Assembly (NCBI GenBank): GCA_011525295.1
Contig: WTGV01000013.1
Location: 35,511-99,510 of the forward strand
Length of the DNA: 64,000 nucleotides
From: Pseudomonadales bacterium
Lineage (GTDB): Bacteria; Pseudomonadota; Gammaproteobacteria; Pseudomonadales; Azotimanducaceae
Reading direction: 5' to 3'
Positions 53,798 through 62,987 of the stretch are shown one piece after another (position 1 is the stretch's first letter; each line of letters opens with the position of its first letter). Both the position numbers and the translations under genes were made by a program. The notes beneath the pieces were generated by a model that searched no databases, was not told where the DNA came from, and was given only the letters and a program-made list of their open reading frames with translations.

Positions 53798-54781
53798 ATG
53801 CCGGACCAAGAAAACAAGACTAGACCAGCGCGAGTCTGGAGTTGGTTGTTTAAAACACTCACCTGGCTACTCGCTGCTGGATGCTTCTATTGGGTTTACA
53901 CCAAAATCGCTGGCGCGGCCGCGAAAGAGAATATTTCTGCTTGGCGCTATCTAATCGATTTTTTCGGCGAAGCAAACTGGCTGTTATGGTTATCAGTGAT
54001 GATGCCGTATTCGGTGTTTTTCTTTTTGGTAGACTCAAACGTCACTTGGCGCGTACTGCGTTGGTTCAATGCTCCTGAACTCAAGTATGGCAACGTTCTG
54101 CCCATTCGAGCAAGTGCTTATATCCTATCGCTGGTAAACGAACAAGTCGGGAAAGGAGCTATGTCACTTTATCTCCTCAAGACCTATGAAGTTCCCGGAT
54201 GGAAAGCGCTCTCGTCCATGATTTTCATAGGCGTCTGCGAAATATATCAACTACTACTATTCTCTTCAGTTGGTCTCATCGTGTTCTTCGGATACGTGCA
54301 ACAAGCGTCGACCGTGCTCCCTCTAGATTTCATACTGCCCGCCGTCTTCATCTTCGCATTCGTCTACTTTCCGTTCCACCTCGCCTATTTTCGAGGACAC
54401 ATTCTTAAGGAGTTTAAACTTCGAAATGTCAGCGTTTTACATACGCTCCGTGAAGCAAAGTTTCATCATTACGTATTAACTATATTGTTTAAAGCACCGA
54501 ATATGATCGGTGCTGTCTTCGTCTACACTATCGCTCTCGCGGTGTTTAACGTACAGGCAAATACAGGTCAAATGCTGGTCTTCTTACCTTTGATCTTCTT
54601 AGCAGCAGCACTACCGTTGCCTTTCCATGCAGGTGCTTTGGTCATCTGGACAGTTGTGTTTCCTGATTACCCCGAGGTCGGTGCCTTTAGCCTCGTAATG
54701 CACACATTCTTCGTTATATTTAATGCTCTCATCGGCGTATGCTTTTTACCTCGAGCAAATCGAGAACTATTCGACCAGTAA
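53798..54781 (+). CDS. polytopic membrane protein, UPF0104/LPG-synthase-TM-like
   Basis: The 327-residue protein has about eight hydrophobic helices and a short basic N-terminus. It loosely resembles the UPF0104 / lysylphosphatidylglycerol-synthase transmembrane family, with RASAYILSLVNEQVGKGAMS occupying the place of the conserved helical block. I am not certain of the family. There is no catalytic domain attached. Neighbours (glutamine synthetase, an exported unknown protein) give no hint. No clear ribosome-binding site precedes the ATG. Confidence 0.7.
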   Translation: MPDQENKTRPARVWSWLFKTLTWLLAAGCFYWVYTKIAGAAAKENISAWRYLIDFFGEANWLLWLSVMMPYSVFFFLVDSNVTWRVLRWFNAPELKYGNVLPIRASAYILSLVNEQVGKGAMSLYLLKTYEVPGWKALSSMIFIGVCEIYQLLLFSSVGLIVFFGYVQQASTVLPLDFILPAVFIFAFVYFPFHLAYFRGHILKEFKLRNVSVLHTLREAKFHHYVLTILFKAPNMIGAVFVYTIALAVFNVQANTGQMLVFLPLIFLAAALPLPFHAGALVIWTVVFPDYPEVGAFSLVMHTFFVIFNALIGVCFLPRANRELFDQ

Positions 54782-55041
54782 CTCATTGGTGCTGAAGCGA
54801 GTTTGCCTAGGGTGATAATCGTGTGCTATCTCGCGTACAAGAGTTGGAACGACGATAGTTTGAAACTAGCACTCAAAAAAAAAATCATACAATACAGGGT
54901 GGCTGGCCGATGGCGTCGGCGAGAAGCAATTCGCCGCATCCAACTGATAAATTTAGATGGTATGGAGTGCTCTACTGAGCACGCCGGAGCGATGAACTTC
55001 GAAGCAGTTTGGTTTACCAGGACGAAATTGGGATTATTTGT

Positions 55042-55689
55042 ATGAGTAAGAGAATGAAATTCGGAACAATGACGTTATTGTTCTTATCCGCAATATTTTT
55101 GTACGGCGAGACGGTTGAAGATGTGCCGTATGTTCTTGAATCGCACGACGTCGAAAATCAAAAGGCATATGGTACCTGTGCCCTCCTTGATCTGATTGAC
55201 AAATTTACGGACGAGAGATCACTGTACTTATTCTGTTTTACCGACGACGAGGACAAAGAAATAGGAGTAGTCATCAACACGAGACCTGATTTGGCGACAG
55301 ACGGTCAAATGTTTTTTAATATTACGTTTGTGAACGACTCTTTTTCGCCTAACAAAAATGTGACTCATGTTCGCTACCGATTTGACAAAGATAAAGCAAA
55401 GAAGTCAAAGTTTCATCAAAGTGACGCACCCCCAATGTTGCTTTACTATCCAGAGGAGCAAAGTTGGGTGACTACCCTTGTCACTCAAGAGGCTGCGGAT
55501 CAATGGTTAAAGTCGATCTCGGAATCGGAACAATTACTCTTTGAACTTAGACAGGAGGGCAAATTGGCTACTGAAACAATCGTGTTCGAAGAGGCAGACA
55601 AAGCCGTTGCGGACTTTAAGGAGCGTTTGAAGCAGGAAGAGGCAACGACGGATTCGGATGAAGAAGCGGGCGACGCGAATGAGGGCTGA
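55042..55689 (+). CDS. exported protein of unknown function
   Basis: I do not recognise this 215-residue protein. It starts [22 protein letters not shown], a signal peptide. A globular part follows with two Cys (YGTCALLDL and LYLFCFTDD) that could form a disulfide. The segments [20 protein letters not shown] and a C-terminal charged coiled coil ending in an acidic tail ([11 protein letters not shown]) complete it. The open frame extends to 55009, but the ATG at 55042 has the secretion-like start. Function unknown. Confidence 0.65.
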   Translation: MSKRMKFGTMTLLFLSAIFLYGETVEDVPYVLESHDVENQKAYGTCALLDLIDKFTDERSLYLFCFTDDEDKEIGVVINTRPDLATDGQMFFNITFVNDSFSPNKNVTHVRYRFDKDKAKKSKFHQSDAPPMLLYYPEEQSWVTTLVTQEAADQWLKSISESEQLLFELRQEGKLATETIVFEEADKAVADFKERLKQEEATTDSDEEAGDANEG

Positions 55690-55725
55690 ATGGCTCAATC
55701 TGGCACAGAATTAGTGCGTCATGAT

Positions 55726-55775
55726 TGTTGCCCCACCACGATAGTCACTTTGAATTAAACAAAGTGGAGGCAACA
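55726..55775. terminator. complex hairpin between convergent genes
   Basis: An inner stem CACTTTG / CAAAGTG (7-base loop) and an outer stem TGTTGCC / GGCAACA lie between the exported-protein gene and kynU. No T-run follows, so it is a structural candidate for a two-sided terminator. Confidence 0.35.
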
Positions 55776-55788
55776 CTGTGTTGGGTCC

Positions 55789-57009
55789 CTAGGTGACACC
55801 TTTTATTTGTTGATACTTGGACTCGCGCCAAGTTTCGTTTTTCACAATCTCTTCGAGAATTTGAGCAGCTTCAACGATATCATTCTCGTCTAAGTAAAGC
55901 GGCGCAATCCCAAACCGCATGATATTGGGCCGTCGAAAATCGCCAATGACCCCGCGCTCAATTAATGCTTGCATGATCGGATAACCGTGTTCTGACGCAA
56001 ATGACACCTGCGAACCCCGGTGTTCTGGGTTGCGCGGCGTAACAAGCATTAGCATAGGACACCGTCTTTCGATTTCCTCAATAAACAGACTAGTTAAGGC
56101 TATCGAAGAAGCTCGGAGCTCTGCCATGTCCACATCCTCCCAAACTCTCATCGCCAGTTCTAGTAATTTGAACTGAATGATTGATGGGCTGCCGATACGG
56201 AAGCGTTCCGTACTCGCAGACGGCCTATATTTCAACTCCATTGCGAACGGATCACGGTGTCCCAACCAACCCGTCAATGCAGGTGTGATTGACGTTACGA
56301 TATCAGGCCGAACGTAAATGAATGCAGGTGCTCCTGGACCCCCATTGAGATATTTGTAAGTACAACCTACGGCGAACTCCGTACGAGACTCTTCCATTGA
56401 CAAAGGTACGGCTCCCGCAGAGTGTGCTAAATCCCATATCGTCACCGCGCCAACTTCATGTGCTCGCTGTGTTATCGTATCAATGTCATGCACGCGCCCG
56501 GTTCGGTAGTCGACGTGGGTTAAGAACACCACGGCAACACTCTCATTGATCGAATCTACAACTTCTTCCGGCGGTGGTGTTCGAAGCTGGTGTCCCTTAT
56601 CCATCGTGTCGATAAGACCCTGAGCCATGTACAGATCCGTTGGAAAATTGCCAGCATCGGACAGTAGCACTTTTCGATCAGGACGTAAGCTTAAAGCGGC
56701 GGCCAAGGCTTGATAGAGCTTAATTGAAAGCGTGTCGCCTGTAGCGACGGTATCGGGTGCGACTCCTATAACTGGGGCGATCTGGTTACCGACCTTTTGT
56801 GGCAGAGACATCCAACCTGCAGTGTTCCAAGCCTTGATGAGCTCTTGTCCCCACTCGCTGCTAATGACCTGATCGGCACATTCTGTACTACCGCGAATCG
56901 GCGGTCCAAGCGAATTGCCGTCGAGATAAATGATGCCTTTGGGTATGTCGAAAAGCTCTTTGCGGGGCAGAGACGAATTCGAAGTCAAAGATCCCCTCGC
57001 ACACGCCAC
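55789..57009 (-). CDS. kynU: kynureninase
   Basis: The 406-residue PLP enzyme of the kynureninase family has IIYLDGNSLGPP at the N-terminus, IWDLAHSAGAVPL in the cofactor site and the Lys-bearing segment GCTYKYLNGGPGAPAF. The latter holds the PLP Schiff-base lysine. It cleaves kynurenine to anthranilate and alanine. GTG at 57009 overlaps the kynA 3' end by 25 bases, so the two are translationally coupled. The middle enzyme, kynurenine formamidase, is not in the window. Confidence 0.94.
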   Translation of the reverse strand: MACARGSLTSNSSLPRKELFDIPKGIIYLDGNSLGPPIRGSTECADQVISSEWGQELIKAWNTAGWMSLPQKVGNQIAPVIGVAPDTVATGDTLSIKLYQALAAALSLRPDRKVLLSDAGNFPTDLYMAQGLIDTMDKGHQLRTPPPEEVVDSINESVAVVFLTHVDYRTGRVHDIDTITQRAHEVGAVTIWDLAHSAGAVPLSMEESRTEFAVGCTYKYLNGGPGAPAFIYVRPDIVTSITPALTGWLGHRDPFAMELKYRPSASTERFRIGSPSIIQFKLLELAMRVWEDVDMAELRASSIALTSLFIEEIERRCPMLMLVTPRNPEHRGSQVSFASEHGYPIMQALIERGVIGDFRRPNIMRFGIAPLYLDENDIVEAAQILEEIVKNETWRESKYQQIKGVT

Positions 57010-57809
57010 AACTCGGGGAATAGGACCACTTTCAACCTGTTTGACAGGAATGGGACTCCAGATGAGCCACCTGTTCCCGTCTTATATCCAATCACGCGCT
57101 CAACCGTGGTGACATGATTGAATCGCCACCGCCGAAAATAATCTTCGAGGTCTACCAGTTTCTCCGCTAATTCATAGAGTTCCCAGTACTCTGCCGTGTT
57201 CTCATAGACTGTTTGCCAACGTTCTTGAATTCTTGCATCAGGTTGTCGAGACTGACGTAATTGCGGCGAAGGCAACTGGTCACCGTTTCCATCCAAGGTT
57301 TCGAACAGTAGTCGAACAGCATGGTCGTAGATGCTAAGTTGATCGAGTTCTGCTGAGAGCGCTTGGTAATCCGCCTCATTTTGTTCGTGCATCTTCAAAG
57401 CACCCACGTCTCGATTTCCGAGCATGTACTCAATCATTCGATACTGGAATGACTGGATACCTGATGCCGTACCAAGGTTTGAACGGAACTCTGTGTAGTC
57501 GCTGGGAGTCATCGTCCGCAAAACTTCCCAGGCCCCGTTCAACTGATCAAAGATACGTGCTACACGACTAAGTGTCTTAAACGCATGCTGTAACTGATTG
57601 GTTTCCATGTGCTTTCTCACGTGGGAAAGTTCATGAATGACCATCTTCATCCACAATTCTGTGGTTTGATGTTGAATAATGAACAGCATCTCGTCGTGAG
57701 ATGTGGTGAGGGTTTTTTGTGCAGAGAGAATCGAGTCGAGCCTTAAATAGTCGCGGTACGATTGGACAGTTGGACACTCAGTAGCTTTATCAGTACTAGT
57801 TCGGGTCAA
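56985..57809 (-). CDS. kynA: tryptophan 2,3-dioxygenase
   Basis: The 274-residue heme dioxygenase has YRDYLRLDSILSAQ at the start, HDEMLFIIQHQTTELWMK (with the substrate-side His and the conserved Glu) and SGIQSFQYRMIEYMLGN. It opens the indole ring of tryptophan to N-formylkynurenine. TTG at 57809 is the likely start, without a clear ribosome-binding site. It leads the kynA-kynU pair. Confidence 0.94.
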   Translation of the reverse strand: MTRTSTDKATECPTVQSYRDYLRLDSILSAQKTLTTSHDEMLFIIQHQTTELWMKMVIHELSHVRKHMETNQLQHAFKTLSRVARIFDQLNGAWEVLRTMTPSDYTEFRSNLGTASGIQSFQYRMIEYMLGNRDVGALKMHEQNEADYQALSAELDQLSIYDHAVRLLFETLDGNGDQLPSPQLRQSRQPDARIQERWQTVYENTAEYWELYELAEKLVDLEDYFRRWRFNHVTTVERVIGYKTGTGGSSGVPFLSNRLKVVLFPELWRVRGDL

Positions 57810-58179
57810 TTGTTTCAGTCTTGGTCGAAGATTTTGAAGTCGAATCGCTTGAGTATCAAATGTAGCCCATGTAAGTTCTTGATTGTTGAGCTACTTCACA
57901 CCTTCGATTCTGTCGGTAAGGTTCATGGATTATACTGAGTGTTTTAAACTCAAATTGAACCACAAAGTGATGCCTTTGGGCGATCTAAGTCTATACATAT
58001 CAATAGATGTCTCGATCGATCCGCTACGTATGGGTGGTGTCTGGGAACGTATGAATTCTCACAGGACTTTTCGTCTTTTCAGCAGTAAATTGGGACAAAA
58101 AAAAGGGAATTATATAGATAACTAACCAAAAGTGTGTAAAATACTCATATGAAGAAACAAGTTACACAGGGAGTTAGTA
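57810..58179. other. intergenic region at the start of the accessory segment
   Basis: This 370-base stretch lies between kynA and the transposase gene. It contains TGGGTGGTGTCTGGGAACGT near 58031, reminiscent of a transposon end, but no inverted partner closes the element. It also contains the left 27-base direct repeat (58090-58116) and the transposase ribosome-binding site CAGGGAG. An 80-codon open frame here is not convincing. Confidence 0.45.
58090..58116 (+). repeat. left imperfect direct repeat flanking transposase-RM unit
   Basis: These 27 bases agree at 20 positions, without gaps, with 61497-61523, including AAGGGAATTA. After a 9-base difference both are followed by CCAAA(A)GTG. Both copies lie in the same orientation. 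Confidence 0.5.
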
Positions 58180-59109
58180 ATGTCGGGTAAGTCAAAACGA
58201 GTTGGTCTCGATGTCTTTGAACTGTTTGATTTATTCCCGAACGAAGAAGCCGCAACCGAGTGGTTTGAGAATGTGTTTTGGGCGAATGGTCGAGTGTGTG
58301 GTCATTGTGGAAGTGAGCGAACTTCTGTGATTAAGAATAAGAAACCGCTACCTTATCGTTGTAAGGATTGTCGCAAGTTCTTTTCTGTCCGACATGGTAC
58401 AGTTATGCAACACAGTAAAATCCCTTTGAGGAAGTGGGCTGTTGCGATCTATCAAATGACTACTGGTTTGAAAGGTACGTCCAGTATGAAACTTCACAGA
58501 GACCTTAAAACCACTCAGACGACTGCATGGTTCTTAATGCACCGGATACGTGAAGCGTGGAACATGTTTGTTTGTGAAAAGTTTGAGGGTGAGAACGAAG
58601 TTGACGAAACCTATATCGGAGGAAAGGAAACGAACAAGCACGATTCCAAGAAGTTAAAGCGAGGCCGTGGTACAGTTGGAAAGACGGCGGTCACTGGCGT
58701 CAAAAATCGAGGATCAAAGCAGATAATAGCAAAGGTCGTAGAGCATACCGATAGCCAAACTCTACAAGGATTCGTGAAAGAGAATGTAGTGCAAGGTTCG
58801 ACCATCTATACGGACGACGCAACCGCATATCAAGGACTAGTTGACTTTGAGCACAAATCAGTCAAGCACAGTGTTGGAGAGTTTGTTAAGGGAATGGCAT
58901 CTACCAATGGAATAGAGAGTTTCTGGGCTATGTTGAAGCGCGGGTATATGGGCACATACCACAAAATGAGCGTGAAGCATTTAGAGCGATATGTCAACGA
59001 GTTTGTAGGTCGACATAACATTCGCGACCTAGATACCATCGAGCAGATGATCTGCGTGACTCGGTTGATGAAGGGGAAGCAGTTACAGTACAAAGAGCTT
59101 GTTGGGTAG
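58180..59109 (+). CDS. IS1595-family (ISXO2-like) transposase
   Basis: The 309-residue transposase has an N-terminal zinc ribbon (C40-GHC43 and C61-KDC64). An ISXO2-like DDE domain follows with VDETYIGG (Asp142), IYTDDATAY (Asp212) and STNGIESFWAMLKRG (Asn243/Glu246). The domain appears complete, so it may be active. CAGGGAGTTAGTA precedes the ATG. No matching terminal inverted repeats were found. The next gene starts only nine bases after the stop, unusual for a simple insertion sequence; IS1595-family elements with passenger genes are known. Confidence 0.92.
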   Translation: MSGKSKRVGLDVFELFDLFPNEEAATEWFENVFWANGRVCGHCGSERTSVIKNKKPLPYRCKDCRKFFSVRHGTVMQHSKIPLRKWAVAIYQMTTGLKGTSSMKLHRDLKTTQTTAWFLMHRIREAWNMFVCEKFEGENEVDETYIGGKETNKHDSKKLKRGRGTVGKTAVTGVKNRGSKQIIAKVVEHTDSQTLQGFVKENVVQGSTIYTDDATAYQGLVDFEHKSVKHSVGEFVKGMASTNGIESFWAMLKRGYMGTYHKMSVKHLERYVNEFVGRHNIRDLDTIEQMICVTRLMKGKQLQYKELVG

Positions 59110-59118
59110 ATCTTCCTT

Positions 59119-61329
59119 GTGTCAAAAGATACCGATAGCGAAGCGCGGTGGCATGGCGAAATACTTGACCAACTAGAAAGGCTAGGTTGGGATAAAAGGC
59201 CATGTAACAAAGGGGGTCAAGTTTACACCCAAAACGAACTGCGAAAAAACAACAATCTCAAAGACGCTTTAGGATTGGAAGCACCAGAGAATATTGTTGC
59301 ATTGGATAGTGTTGAACACTGGGTTATTGAAGCAAAATCAGACATTCGTGATCTAAGCACGGCATTAACGGAAGCAAAGGATTACGCAGAAAAAATCAAT
59401 TCCAACAAGTTGTTATCTTGTCGGATCATTACTGGTATAGCAGGTAGCCCGGATGATGCATTTAACGTCGAAACAAGATGTTTGATTAATCATGAGTGGG
59501 TTGTTTTAACAATCAATGACCGTGTTGCTACGGGATTTGTTACTCCCTTGCAAATGCGTGACGCTTTAGAAAAAGGGCGACTTTACGACTACGATATTGA
59601 CGATGACTTGTTTAATCGTCGGACCGAAACTATTAACAATATACTTCATCAAGGAGCAATCAACAAAAGAAATCGAGCTGGTGCGTTAGCGTGTATTCTG
59701 CTAGCGTTAACTGAAGATCAAACATTTAGGCTAAGTGATAATGCTACCACGTTGATTGCGGACATCAATTCGCGGGCTAGATCGACATTAGAAAACTACG
59801 GGAAGCAAAACTTTTTCGATCAAATCAAAATCACGCTACCTCCTTCCAAAGAAAATCACGAGAAGCATAGGAAGGCTCTGAGTCAGGTAATCGAGATACT
59901 GCGGTCATTAAATATTGCGTCAACGATCAATAGTGGTCGAGATATGCTTGGTCAGTTTTATGAGCAATTTTTGAGATACGCCAACGATGCAAAGGAAATT
60001 GGGATTGTTCTCACGCCCCGACACATAACACGATGGGCAGTTGAAACAATAGGTGTAGCACCAAATGACATTGTTTTTGACCCCGCTTGTGGCACGGGAG
60101 GATTTTTAGTTTCTGCACTTGATCTCGTACGAGACAAAAATCAAGAATTCAATCCGGGCAATTTACATGGTATCGAACAAGATGCTATGGTTGCTACACT
60201 AGCATTGGTAAATATGATTTTTCGAGGTGATGGGAGCAGCAACATTATTGAAGGTAATAGCCTTGTTACGGAGATTCCCATTCAACCTAACAAAGTGTTT
60301 ATGAATCCTCCATTTGCACTAGATGTTGAGTATGAATGGAAGTTTGTAGACCGAGCATTAGGAGTGATGAAAGAGGGCGGAATATTGTTTGCGATAGTTC
60401 CAACCACAACGATGATGTCGGAAACTGATGGTAGGAAGGAATTAACTTGGCGTAAAGAAATGCTTAGACGTCATAGACTTGTCGCAGTAATCAAATTACC
60501 TGAGCAACTATTCAAACACGCAAAAGTGAGTAAAGGCACTTACGGAATAGTGATTGAAGCTCATCGGCCTCATGTTGTGGAAAACGACAAGGTATTGTTC
60601 GGGTTGATGAATGATGGCCTTGCTTATTCAAAAACACAAAAAGATTCTTTGGGGAATATGGATTTTTTCAAACAGGCACTAGGTAATTACCTTGCAACTC
60701 GAACTGAACCTCAATACGTAGCAAAAAAAATTGATTGTCGATTATTGCGACGAAATGACTTTGATCTCTCTCCTGAAAACAACATTGGCGGAAACGACCA
60801 AGATTTGCTGGAAATGAACTTAGGGTTTGTGGAAGAGAATTTGGAGAGAGCAAATTCGCTCATATCTCGAAAGCAACAACGCACCACTTTCGATAACTAT
60901 AAGCGACATTTGCTCACCTCATTTTTTTCTGACATTGAGAAGGGGAAGAGCGGTAGGAACATCAATTTACCCCACGGGGATTTGCCACTCATTTCAACAT
61001 CGGAATCGCAAAATGGGATAATGTCTTTCGTCGATCGAGATAGCGTAAGTAAGGTTTATTCGGCTGGAATCGTGACGATCTCATCAAATGGTGGATCGTG
61101 CTGCGCGTTTTACCACGATTACGAAACAGCGGTTAATGGAGATGTGTTTGTTTGTAATTTGAAAGAACCCTTCAACTCCAAAGAGATCGGGATATTTCTT
61201 TGTGCTGCGATCAATAATGAAAAGTGGCGCTTTAACTATTACAGAAAATTCAACTTGGTTCAATTAAACAAATTACGCATTAGTATTCCGGTCAATCAAC
61301 CCAACCCACTTAAAGGTCTAATTTCTTGA
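59119..61329 (+). CDS. single-chain restriction-modification enzyme (type IIG/type I-like nuclease-methylase-specificity fusion)
   Basis: The 736-residue protein combines three parts. An N-terminal domain (1-150) has ALDSVEHWVIEAKSD, a D...ExK pattern (Asp63, Glu71, Lys73) of type I/IIG nucleases. A HsdM-type adenine methylase (about 275-560) has TPRHITRWAVE, DPACGTGGF (321-329) and NPPF (396-399). A C-terminal target-recognition region (about 640-736) has DLPLISTSESQNGIMSFVD and NKLRISIP, as in HsdS half-subunits. One polypeptide can thus cut and methylate, as type IIG enzymes do. The GTG start at 59119 has little ribosome-binding site. It follows the transposase by nine bases and is probably its passenger or neighbour. 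Confidence 0.9.
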   Translation: MSKDTDSEARWHGEILDQLERLGWDKRPCNKGGQVYTQNELRKNNNLKDALGLEAPENIVALDSVEHWVIEAKSDIRDLSTALTEAKDYAEKINSNKLLSCRIITGIAGSPDDAFNVETRCLINHEWVVLTINDRVATGFVTPLQMRDALEKGRLYDYDIDDDLFNRRTETINNILHQGAINKRNRAGALACILLALTEDQTFRLSDNATTLIADINSRARSTLENYGKQNFFDQIKITLPPSKENHEKHRKALSQVIEILRSLNIASTINSGRDMLGQFYEQFLRYANDAKEIGIVLTPRHITRWAVETIGVAPNDIVFDPACGTGGFLVSALDLVRDKNQEFNPGNLHGIEQDAMVATLALVNMIFRGDGSSNIIEGNSLVTEIPIQPNKVFMNPPFALDVEYEWKFVDRALGVMKEGGILFAIVPTTTMMSETDGRKELTWRKEMLRRHRLVAVIKLPEQLFKHAKVSKGTYGIVIEAHRPHVVENDKVLFGLMNDGLAYSKTQKDSLGNMDFFKQALGNYLATRTEPQYVAKKIDCRLLRRNDFDLSPENNIGGNDQDLLEMNLGFVEENLERANSLISRKQQRTTFDNYKRHLLTSFFSDIEKGKSGRNINLPHGDLPLISTSESQNGIMSFVDRDSVSKVYSAGIVTISSNGGSCCAFYHDYETAVNGDVFVCNLKEPFNSKEIGIFLCAAINNEKWRFNYYRKFNLVQLNKLRISIPVNQPNPLKGLIS

Positions 61330-61454
61330 AGAATCCGAAACCGCTAACCGAAAAGATACGCGAACCGCGAACTCCTGAAGAATTGGCACTAGCACTACGG
61401 AAACCCGAGCTCCGAGCTGCTTTAGCTAAACAGAAGAAACGGAACAAGAAATAG
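61326..61454 (+). CDS. small basic protein coupled to RM gene
   Basis: A 42-codon frame starts with TTG at 61326, overlapping the RM stop as TTGA. It encodes a Lys/Arg/Pro-rich peptide with PRTPEELALALRKPELRAAL and a terminal KQKKRNKK. The overlap and protein-like composition suggest a real, coupled gene, perhaps a DNA-binding or control factor. I do not recognise it. It is the least certain of the coding calls here. Confidence 0.4.
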   Translation: MKNPKPLTEKIREPRTPEELALALRKPELRAALAKQKKRNKK

Positions 61455-61496
61455 CTGAGCTTTTGATTAATGATGCTTGTTCGGAGTCTGATGGAT

Positions 61497-61523
61497 ATTT
61501 GACATAATTAAGGGAATTACATA
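61497..61523 (+). repeat. right imperfect direct repeat flanking transposase-RM unit
   Basis: This is the partner of 58090-58116 (20 of 27 identical). A third, partial look-alike, GGACATAATT, lies at 63967-63976 near the window end. Confidence 0.5.
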
Positions 61524-61544
61524 CCAAAGTGCCGAACTAGCACA

Positions 61545-61961
61545 TCATCTTCGGCCAAACAGTAGGTCTCCGATAGCCAGCTGGCTAACTAGCCATATTG
61601 GTTGTGTGTTTTGATCCACAATCAGGTCGCAGGTTAGTGTTTTCGGGTTCCATTGTAGTTCAACTTTTAGTAGTGTTTTTTCACCTTTGAAGACATAGAT
61701 TTCATGTTCAGATTTTTTTATGTTGATGCTCTCTAATGGTTCCCGCCAATCTTCCTCTATTTCTGATACTATTAATTCTGAATTATTCTTTAGTTCACAT
61801 CGGAACAGTCCGAGATTATTTCGTGCTTCCTCTGGTAGATTATTGAATTTTTTAACGTCCGATTGAACGGTTTTGACAAGTTCATCAAACCAAAATTCGA
61901 TGGTACATTCAGCTCGAGCTCTTACCCAGTTCTTTTGCTTGTGTTCAATGACTTCCGACAT
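61545..61961 (-). CDS. hypothetical protein
   Basis: This is a 138-residue soluble protein without a recognised domain. Its N-terminus (MSEVIEHKQKNWVRARAE) is basic. The middle has FDELVKTVQSDVKKFNNLPEEAR (helical), and the end is beta-rich with ELQWNPKTLTCDLIVDQ. Base composition is AT-rich like the surrounding accessory region. It follows the next gene (62411-61989) on the same strand after 27 bases, so the two may be one transcript. Function unknown. Confidence 0.6.
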   Translation of the reverse strand: MSEVIEHKQKNWVRARAECTIEFWFDELVKTVQSDVKKFNNLPEEARNNLGLFRCELKNNSELIVSEIEEDWREPLESINIKKSEHEIYVFKGEKTLLKVELQWNPKTLTCDLIVDQNTQPIWLVSQLAIGDLLFGRR

Positions 61962-61988
61962 TACTTCTCACACCAATGAACACTGGAT

Positions 61989-62411
61989 TTACTCATCCAC
62001 ACCTCCATTCTTCACTTCTTTAAAAAAGTTTTTCTCTAGATAATTGCCCAGAGAATGGACAGTTCTCAAATATCTTAAACTGGTATCACTGGGGTTATTA
62101 TTGGCCATAGACGGTAATGAGCCATCGTTGTAAAGTGATATGCGTTGCACTTCAGACTTATCGAATGACTCAAGAGGCTTACTGAGTGATCCTCTTTTAT
62201 GCGCCCACCAAGTCCACATCTTACACTGTTGTTTTGTTGGTTTACGCCTAATAACGTAAGAGGTTGGTTTTGATTTGTATGAAGTCAATTCTGTGTATTC
62301 TCTACCAAAAACCCTCACATACCAGTCATCACCACGCAAGTCAAACTCAACCACGTACGGCATTGCCCTACGGATGATACGGGGGATGATATCTGGTTCT
62401 GTGTTGGTCAT
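61989..62411 (-). CDS. hypothetical protein
   Basis: The 140-residue protein starts at ATG 62411, just after GGAGAATAGA; a TTG at 62423 is in frame but is part of that ribosome-binding site. It has a beta-rich beginning (VVEFDLRGDDWYVRVFGREYTE), aromatic residues (CKMWTWWAHKRGS) and no membrane helix. No family was recognised. It is probably co-transcribed with the gene at 61545-61961. Confidence 0.6.
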   Translation of the reverse strand: MTNTEPDIIPRIIRRAMPYVVEFDLRGDDWYVRVFGREYTELTSYKSKPTSYVIRRKPTKQQCKMWTWWAHKRGSLSKPLESFDKSEVQRISLYNDGSLPSMANNNPSDTSLRYLRTVHSLGNYLEKNFFKEVKNGGVDE

Positions 62412-62472
62412 TCTATTCTCCAAAATTGAGGATTATACGTTCCCAAATCGTTCATACAGAATGTTACAAACA

Positions 62473-62493
62473 AAGCCCGCTGTTCACGGGCTT
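62473..62493 (-). terminator. intrinsic terminator of exported beta-barrel-like protein gene
   Basis: Read on the minus strand, AAGCCCG and CGGGCTT form a 7-bp stem around a 7-base loop, followed by TGTTTGT. It lies nine bases after the stop of the gene at 62502-62987. Confidence 0.65.
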
Positions 62494-62501
62494 AATCGTA
62501 T

Positions 62502-62987
62502 CTAGAATTTGTACCGAATCTGTCCCTGAATAGAATTGGTCAAGTATTCCCTACCTACAGTATTCAGGGATACTTCGTACTGAAATCTCTTACTTCTATC
62601 AAATAAGATACCGACAGAGAACATGGGATCAGTTCGCTCATTAAATCGTGTTGATCTATACTCAGATTCAATGTAAATATTGGTCATACCAACCTTGAAG
62701 ATTAAAGATGTTTGAGGCCTAGTCTCGTGGGTATATGTACCGACAACTGACATATGGACTCCCCACCATTGCTCGCTGAACGGTGGATTATCAAGCAGTA
62801 TTTCGAACCCGATTCTGTTTGATGTTCTGACTCCTAAACCGAGTCTCAATCCTACTCCATCATTGACGTAAGAGTATTCGTCTGCTTGATAGATTGAACC
62901 ACCAGCAAGTAAGTACCATCCCATCTTATCATTCGATAGGGCAACACTCGAGCATAGCATTAGTATCAATGCAATCGTATATTTCAA
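62502..62987 (-). CDS. exported beta-barrel-like protein of unknown function
   Basis: The 161-residue protein has a signal peptide (MKYTIALILMLCSSVALS). Alternating hydrophobic/polar strands follow, such as GVGLRLGLGVRTSNRIGFEI and SLIFKVGMTNIYIESEYR, and it ends in Tyr-Lys-Phe, the kind of terminal Phe used for outer-membrane insertion. It is most like a small 8-stranded outer-membrane protein, but no family is certain. A terminator directly follows. Confidence 0.65.
   Translation of the reverse strand: MKYTIALILMLCSSVALSNDKMGWYLLAGGSIYQADEYSYVNDGVGLRLGLGVRTSNRIGFEILLDNPPFSEQWWGVHMSVVGTYTHETRPQTSLIFKVGMTNIYIESEYRSTRFNERTDPMFSVGILFDRSKRFQYEVSLNTVGREYLTNSIQGQIRYKF

Noticed and set aside
54803..55045. 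80-codon open frame after the UPF0104-like gene
   Set aside because: Weak TTG start, basic random-like composition, and it overlaps the start of a signal-peptide gene in another frame.
57883..58125. 80-codon open frame upstream of the transposase
   Set aside because: No ribosome-binding site and the frame runs through the direct repeat; composition is not protein-like.
58042..62445. TGGGAACGTAT (58042-58052) and its complement at 62435-62445 as transposon ends
   Set aside because: Only 11 bases match and the outer flanks differ completely, so they do not behave as terminal inverted repeats of one element.
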